This document shows positions 59,895-64,000 of a DNA stretch of 64,000 bases, piece by piece. The notes beneath the pieces were generated by a model. It did not search any database. It was not told the origin of the DNA and was given only the letters and a program-made list of their open reading frames with translations. How positions within the stretch are numbered: position 1 is the first letter of the stretch; the number at the start of each line of letters is the position of its first letter. Origin of the DNA: Amphibalanus amphitrite (taxonomy: Eukaryota > Arthropoda > Thecostraca > Balanomorpha > Balanidae); contig NW_024881502.1 in the NCBI RefSeq assembly GCF_019059575.1, positions 2,000,501-2,064,500 on the forward strand, written 5' to 3'. The position numbers were made by a program, and so were the translations under genes.

Positions 59895-61355
59895 TCCTTC
59901 AGATCGCTCTGCCCCATGTCCGTCCTATCGCCGAGCAGCCTTCCTTCCGCACACTGGCACACCCGAGCGGGCCACGCACCTCTGCTAATCGGAGCGGGCG
60001 TCCTTCGCACAGCCTGTCGAGAGCTGATCGGCTCAGCCGCCTCCAGACAAAGAGTGCGTGAGAGCGCCGGCCGTGCACGCGCCGCCGGCGCCCGGAGGAG
60101 CGCGGCCGGCACAGAGCAGTGACGAGATCGGGGCCCATGGCAGAAGCCGGGAGCATCCCCGGCTCCCCCACAGCCTTGCCCATCGGCCTAGCCTGTGAAC
60201 TGTGACGTTCCAGCTACAAGCAGCACGGCGACACCCTACTTCCTCCACAGCGACGGTCGGCACTTTTCTCGGCTATCGGTGCACTACCTTAACCCCCTCC
60301 CCCCCCCCGGCCCTCAATAAGGACGGGCTAGCCGTCTCAGGCTAGGGCAGTGTTTACTGTTTAAAGCATTTTCCCACTGCCTCAGTGGCTGCAGCCACAC
60401 GTATCTCTCGCATGCTCGCTGCATCTCCCTGTCCTCTGTGTCAGTGTCGTCCATTCCTGCCTAATGTCCCTAATCAGCGCATGACAGCCGACTGCCGGTG
60501 CGCTCACCGCTCGCGGCTGTCGCGCCTCGCGGTCGTGGGCTGGCGGCGGCCGCCCGGTGGTGACCGCGTGCCGGACCAGCAGCCCGGCCGGCCGGCCGGG
60601 AAGGTCGCTCGGCTGTGCCGGTTCCGAGAAGCGGCCGCACCCCCGGCCCGGCGGGTGGAGAGGAGCTCTGCCTGGTCCGGCCGGTCCAGCGGCCGGCCGC
60701 ACCATCCCGTAACAGGAACGGACGGCCGCTAGGGACGCTCGGTCTGGCTCCGCCGATATTGGGAGCGACACACAGGTCACACAGAGCACTTGGCCTGCGG
60801 GACCGGCCGCGGCCGCGCCACCGGCACACCGGCGAAAACAGCCAGACACCTAATCCTGGAAGCCACTGATTGGTGCCGTAATTGTAATTACCCGGAACTA
60901 GGATCAGAGGCAGACGAGCCTGCAGAGCCGCTGGGAGCGCCGCGCCAATCGGGCTCGGTACACGGCGACTGGCACACGCCCGGTGCACGCCCACCGTTAA
61001 CCGCTCACAGACCCCGCACCGGGCCACAGACGGAGCACAGACGGAGCACAGACGGAGCACAGACGGAGCACAGACCACTTGTCCAGCCGCCATCAGAGTC
61101 TATGTAATAGCCTACGGCACCACGGCAGCAGAGCGGAGCCGCTGCCGTTCCGCCGCGGCGCCCACGGTGATGTCAGCCACGCTGTGCCAGCGGATTTCGT
61201 TCATTTGTGATGGGGATTTGCAACTGAAAGGCCATGTCTTGGTGCAGCTCCGTCAAGCCGATTCTTACGGCCGCCCGCGGCCCTGCCCAGTGCCCAGTAA
61301 GCCCATCGTTGCGGCCCACGCCGCGGCCACTCCAGAGAGCCGCCTGTCCAGACTA
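59895..61355. other. GC-rich unassigned sequence
   Basis: CpG-rich sequence without a supported exon. A 12-bp GAGCACAGACGG array (five copies) lies at 61020-61075, and TTAACCCCCTCCCCCCCC at 60289 resembles a lone end of a TTAA element. Confidence 0.35.
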
Positions 61356-61359
61356 GAGG

Positions 61360-61475
61360 TGTCAATTTCAGAAATTTCTTGTCCGATGTCCGTCCAATGT
61401 CCAAAATCCTAGCTTACTTTTGTCCGAAAAATGTCCAAGGCATGGATTTGTCCGAAAACTGTCCGAAAGCTGGAT
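61360..61475. repeat. TGTCCGAAAA iteron cluster
   Basis: TGTCCGA or TGTCCAA occurs about seven times. Similar TGTCCGA/TTCCGAA motifs cluster at 63920-63996, so the two may be ends of a larger element running off the window. Confidence 0.55.
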
Positions 61476-61660
61476 ATGGAAAGAGAGGATGGGGGAACTG
61501 ATCTATATTAGGTATATGTTATTATGTACCACATGATAGCTAGATAACAGATATCCGCCATCTGGTTTTGAGAGCAAAATATTGCCAACTAAAAATGTTG
61601 AAGCAATATCATATGGGAGTAGGGAATGGGCATCTGGGCAAAAGGCCTAATCTGATATAC

Positions 61661-62556
61661 TAGGGGAAGTTGGGGCAATGCCGGAGTTGGGGCAAAGCCG
61701 AAATTCGAGATATTTCGAAAACCGTAAGACATGGATGCCACCTGTCAGTGATGCTCTGAAGCTTAAGTGACTACAATTATCGCATGTTTGTTACGAGTCG
61801 TCATTGGGAATACTTCGACTGTGAGGGCGCCAAGAGCGTTTTCAAGGTACGTTTCCCTTGTACTACATGCGCCTTTGAAGCTGCATTTCTTACTCATTAT
61901 GCTACCGTTTGTCTGGCCAATTCGGTCAAGTAATCTTTAGCATGTCTTTGCATAAATGTGCTGCCTATTTGAAATTTATACAGCACGTTGAAAAGTTATG
62001 GGCCTGCAAATGAAAGTATGGCTGGCTGGGGTAATGCCGAAAACGTGCGATTACGCACGTGTTAAAAGCACGCTACGTGGACTTTACTGCTGTAGAATAG
62101 CAACGCGTATTTTTAGTCACACAAATTACACTTTCAACCGACACAACGGCCTGTTACCTATAAGGAATAATTTACCTGGCATTTTCTTATTATATCACAC
62201 AATTATAACTTCCAGTGTGCACCACGTCCTCAAGCTCTTAAAACGCGTGTCAGCTTTGATGAATTCTGGATAAAGTTTGAGATAAACTGGCAAAACATCA
62301 ATGTCGGCATTCCCCGTAGATCATTTCTCCCATTTTCGGCTTTCCCCGCAGTCCGGGGCAACGCCGAAAAAGTCACTTCTTTGATATTTTTAGTTTGTGC
62401 GCTTAAGGGTATGCGAATTCATCAAATGCGCCTGGTATGTTTGAAAGGCAAAAGACTGGCCTCTCGAATGACGCCAACAAGAATAGCTTATGTTGTCTAC
62501 CTTGCGTGCTACGGGCGTCAGAAAAAAAGTCTTCGGCGTTCCCCCAACTTCCCCTA
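61661..62556. mobile_element. TA-flanked MITE-like element with GGGGCAATGCCG iterons
   Basis: TA|GGGGAAGTTGGGGCAATGCC at the left and the inverse GGCGTTCCCCCAACTTCCCC|TA at the right. GGGGCAAnGCCGAA or its inverse recurs at about 61672, 61687, 62028, 62303, 62335, 62355 and 62533. A CGAGATAT phrase follows the left end. Non-coding. Confidence 0.82.
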
Positions 62557-63919
62557 CACAAACACAGCATATTGAGACAAGCCTATTCTGCTTCAAAATG
62601 TGCTACAGCCTACAACTGAAGCTGAGTAAGGAGGAATAATGCAAAACATTCCCTTATCCCTCAAACTTGCATTCTCAAATATTGACTTCTTGCCGCATCC
62701 CTTTGACACTAAGCCACTTGATGATGAATTAATGCAGCAATAATGCAAGAAGCTAGTCACTTACAATAATGCATTCTTCATCTTATATCACACTGGCTGA
62801 TATGTACAGTAGAACACTTCAACTTCTTGCAAAAGCAAAGTAGTTCTAGTTCATGGAAGAAGAAAGTGCTCTTCACTGAGCCACACATCTCTGAATATCG
62901 AAACAAAATAAGCGATCACAAAAATAAAAATACTTGCTATGATTTAACACAAATTCACTGAAATTCACAAGCAAAAAGAAGTAGTAATCCTTGGTAGAAT
63001 GGAAAACACATTTCATGCTACCATTCTCGGTAGAATGGAACATGGTATCCGGCTTTGAGTCGATGATGTAAAAGTAAATCAATAATATGACGTCATTATC
63101 AGATAATTTGTCCTATTGAAGTGCATTAACCATAAGTTGTTAAATTCTAATTCAATATGCATTGCAAAATATTATAGTTTGTTGAAAATTATTTAATTGT
63201 TAAGCAGACTGACTGTATTTATTATCTTAAACGTCATTTTTTGTCTCCTCTGATTGTCATGCGGGGCGGGGGCCATCTTTCCTTGGGTGACATTTATGAC
63301 GCTCTCGCCGCATTTCATCATCTTTTGGTAACAGTTTATTTGGATAGGCTATCGGCATACTTTGTAGCATTGTATTCGATATTTTGGCACGGATATTTTT
63401 TGGGGGGAAGGGGTGGAAGGGGATGATTTATGATAGGAAGTTCTAGGTAAGACTCTTGTGCTTCTTGGCACACCTTGATATTTGCAATTTTTCAGCCTCT
63501 TTTCTGTTAACTTTAAAGTGAGGCAAATCTATTTTTTTGGGTTTCCTCCTTTACTGCTTTGGTGTCTAGTGCTTCCCACAGGTCAATGATTGTGCATCAT
63601 ATTCATACCTATTACCTGACGTGTTATCTAATGATGGACTTGCTGACAACAATGTCACCTATTGGCTATTGCCATTCATAAACACATTTTCAAATTTAGG
63701 GTTAAAAGTTGGCACAGTATAGGTAGGTATATATTTAACTCAGAGCTACCTGCCACATGCAATTATGTTTATGTTCAACCTGCACTATAATTATGAATGA
63801 TGTGTGAAGTGTGAACCACCTATCTCCTGCCAATTTTGATGATATGTTTTGCAATTTGCTTGATAATGGAAATAAGTTTGAACTTAAAGTTATTTAAGAA
63901 ATTTGTAATTTTCAACTAG
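62557..63919. other. AT-rich sequence, unassigned
   Basis: No recognised gene, RNA or repeat family; it may be the body of the element suggested by the TGTCCGA clusters on either side. Confidence 0.35.
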
Positions 63920-64000
63920 TTTTCCGAATATGTCCGATGTGTTTGTCACTTGTCCGTCCGATTTCCGAATCGGAATTCGGAAATTTTCGGAATTCCAAAA

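Overview
The window reads as a gene-poor, repeat-dense piece of a metazoan nuclear genome. Spliced genes with GT-AG introns, a tRNA-derived SINE, several DNA-transposon families and many GC-rich minisatellites all point away from bacteria or viruses. The two recognisable proteins are animal housekeeping proteins. An invertebrate, most likely an arthropod and perhaps a crustacean, fits the transposon types and short-repeat style, but the taxon is inference.

Only two genes can be supported. (1) The last three coding exons of an acid sphingomyelinase (SMPD1 family) lie on the + strand at 1083-1315, 18977-19151 and 22888-23214. They join in frame (phases 2 and 0) into a 244-residue C-terminal part, and earlier exons lie left of the window. 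(2) The last coding exon of mitochondrial ribosomal protein uS14m (MRPS14) lies on the - strand at 49779-49991; its 5' exons should lie to the right. Everything else is intron, intergenic DNA or repeats.

Layout. 0-23 kb is the sphingomyelinase gene, whose 17.7-kb first visible intron holds a TA-flanked element (2.1 kb), a SINE (3.0 kb), a TC microsatellite, TTAA-flanked elements (6.2, 8.9 and 10.3 kb), a hAT-like element with a nested mariner pseudogene (14.2-16.5 kb) and several minisatellites; a second mariner-like element sits in the next intron. 24-40 kb is a field of TTAA-flanked, fold-back and TA-flanked elements, several nested in each other. 40-49 kb is mostly GC-rich minisatellites, including a 2.6-kb array. 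50-64 kb holds a GA microsatellite, an element with Transib/RSS-like CACAGTG ends, more 38-bp arrays, a 2.6-kb near-perfect palindrome and another TA-flanked element.

The most interesting signal is a network of non-coding mobile elements. Different families, with different termini and target duplications, share internal pieces: GC hairpins just inside the ends, a CGCGAAAAAC box, an ATCCGAGATAGC phrase, a CCATTATAAGTCAATGG block and dense AGGTCA/TGACCT half-sites. A second theme is tandem duplication starting exactly at exon edges: 32-bp units repeat the splice donor after one exon and the stop-codon end of another, and a long array of acceptor-like units leads into a third.
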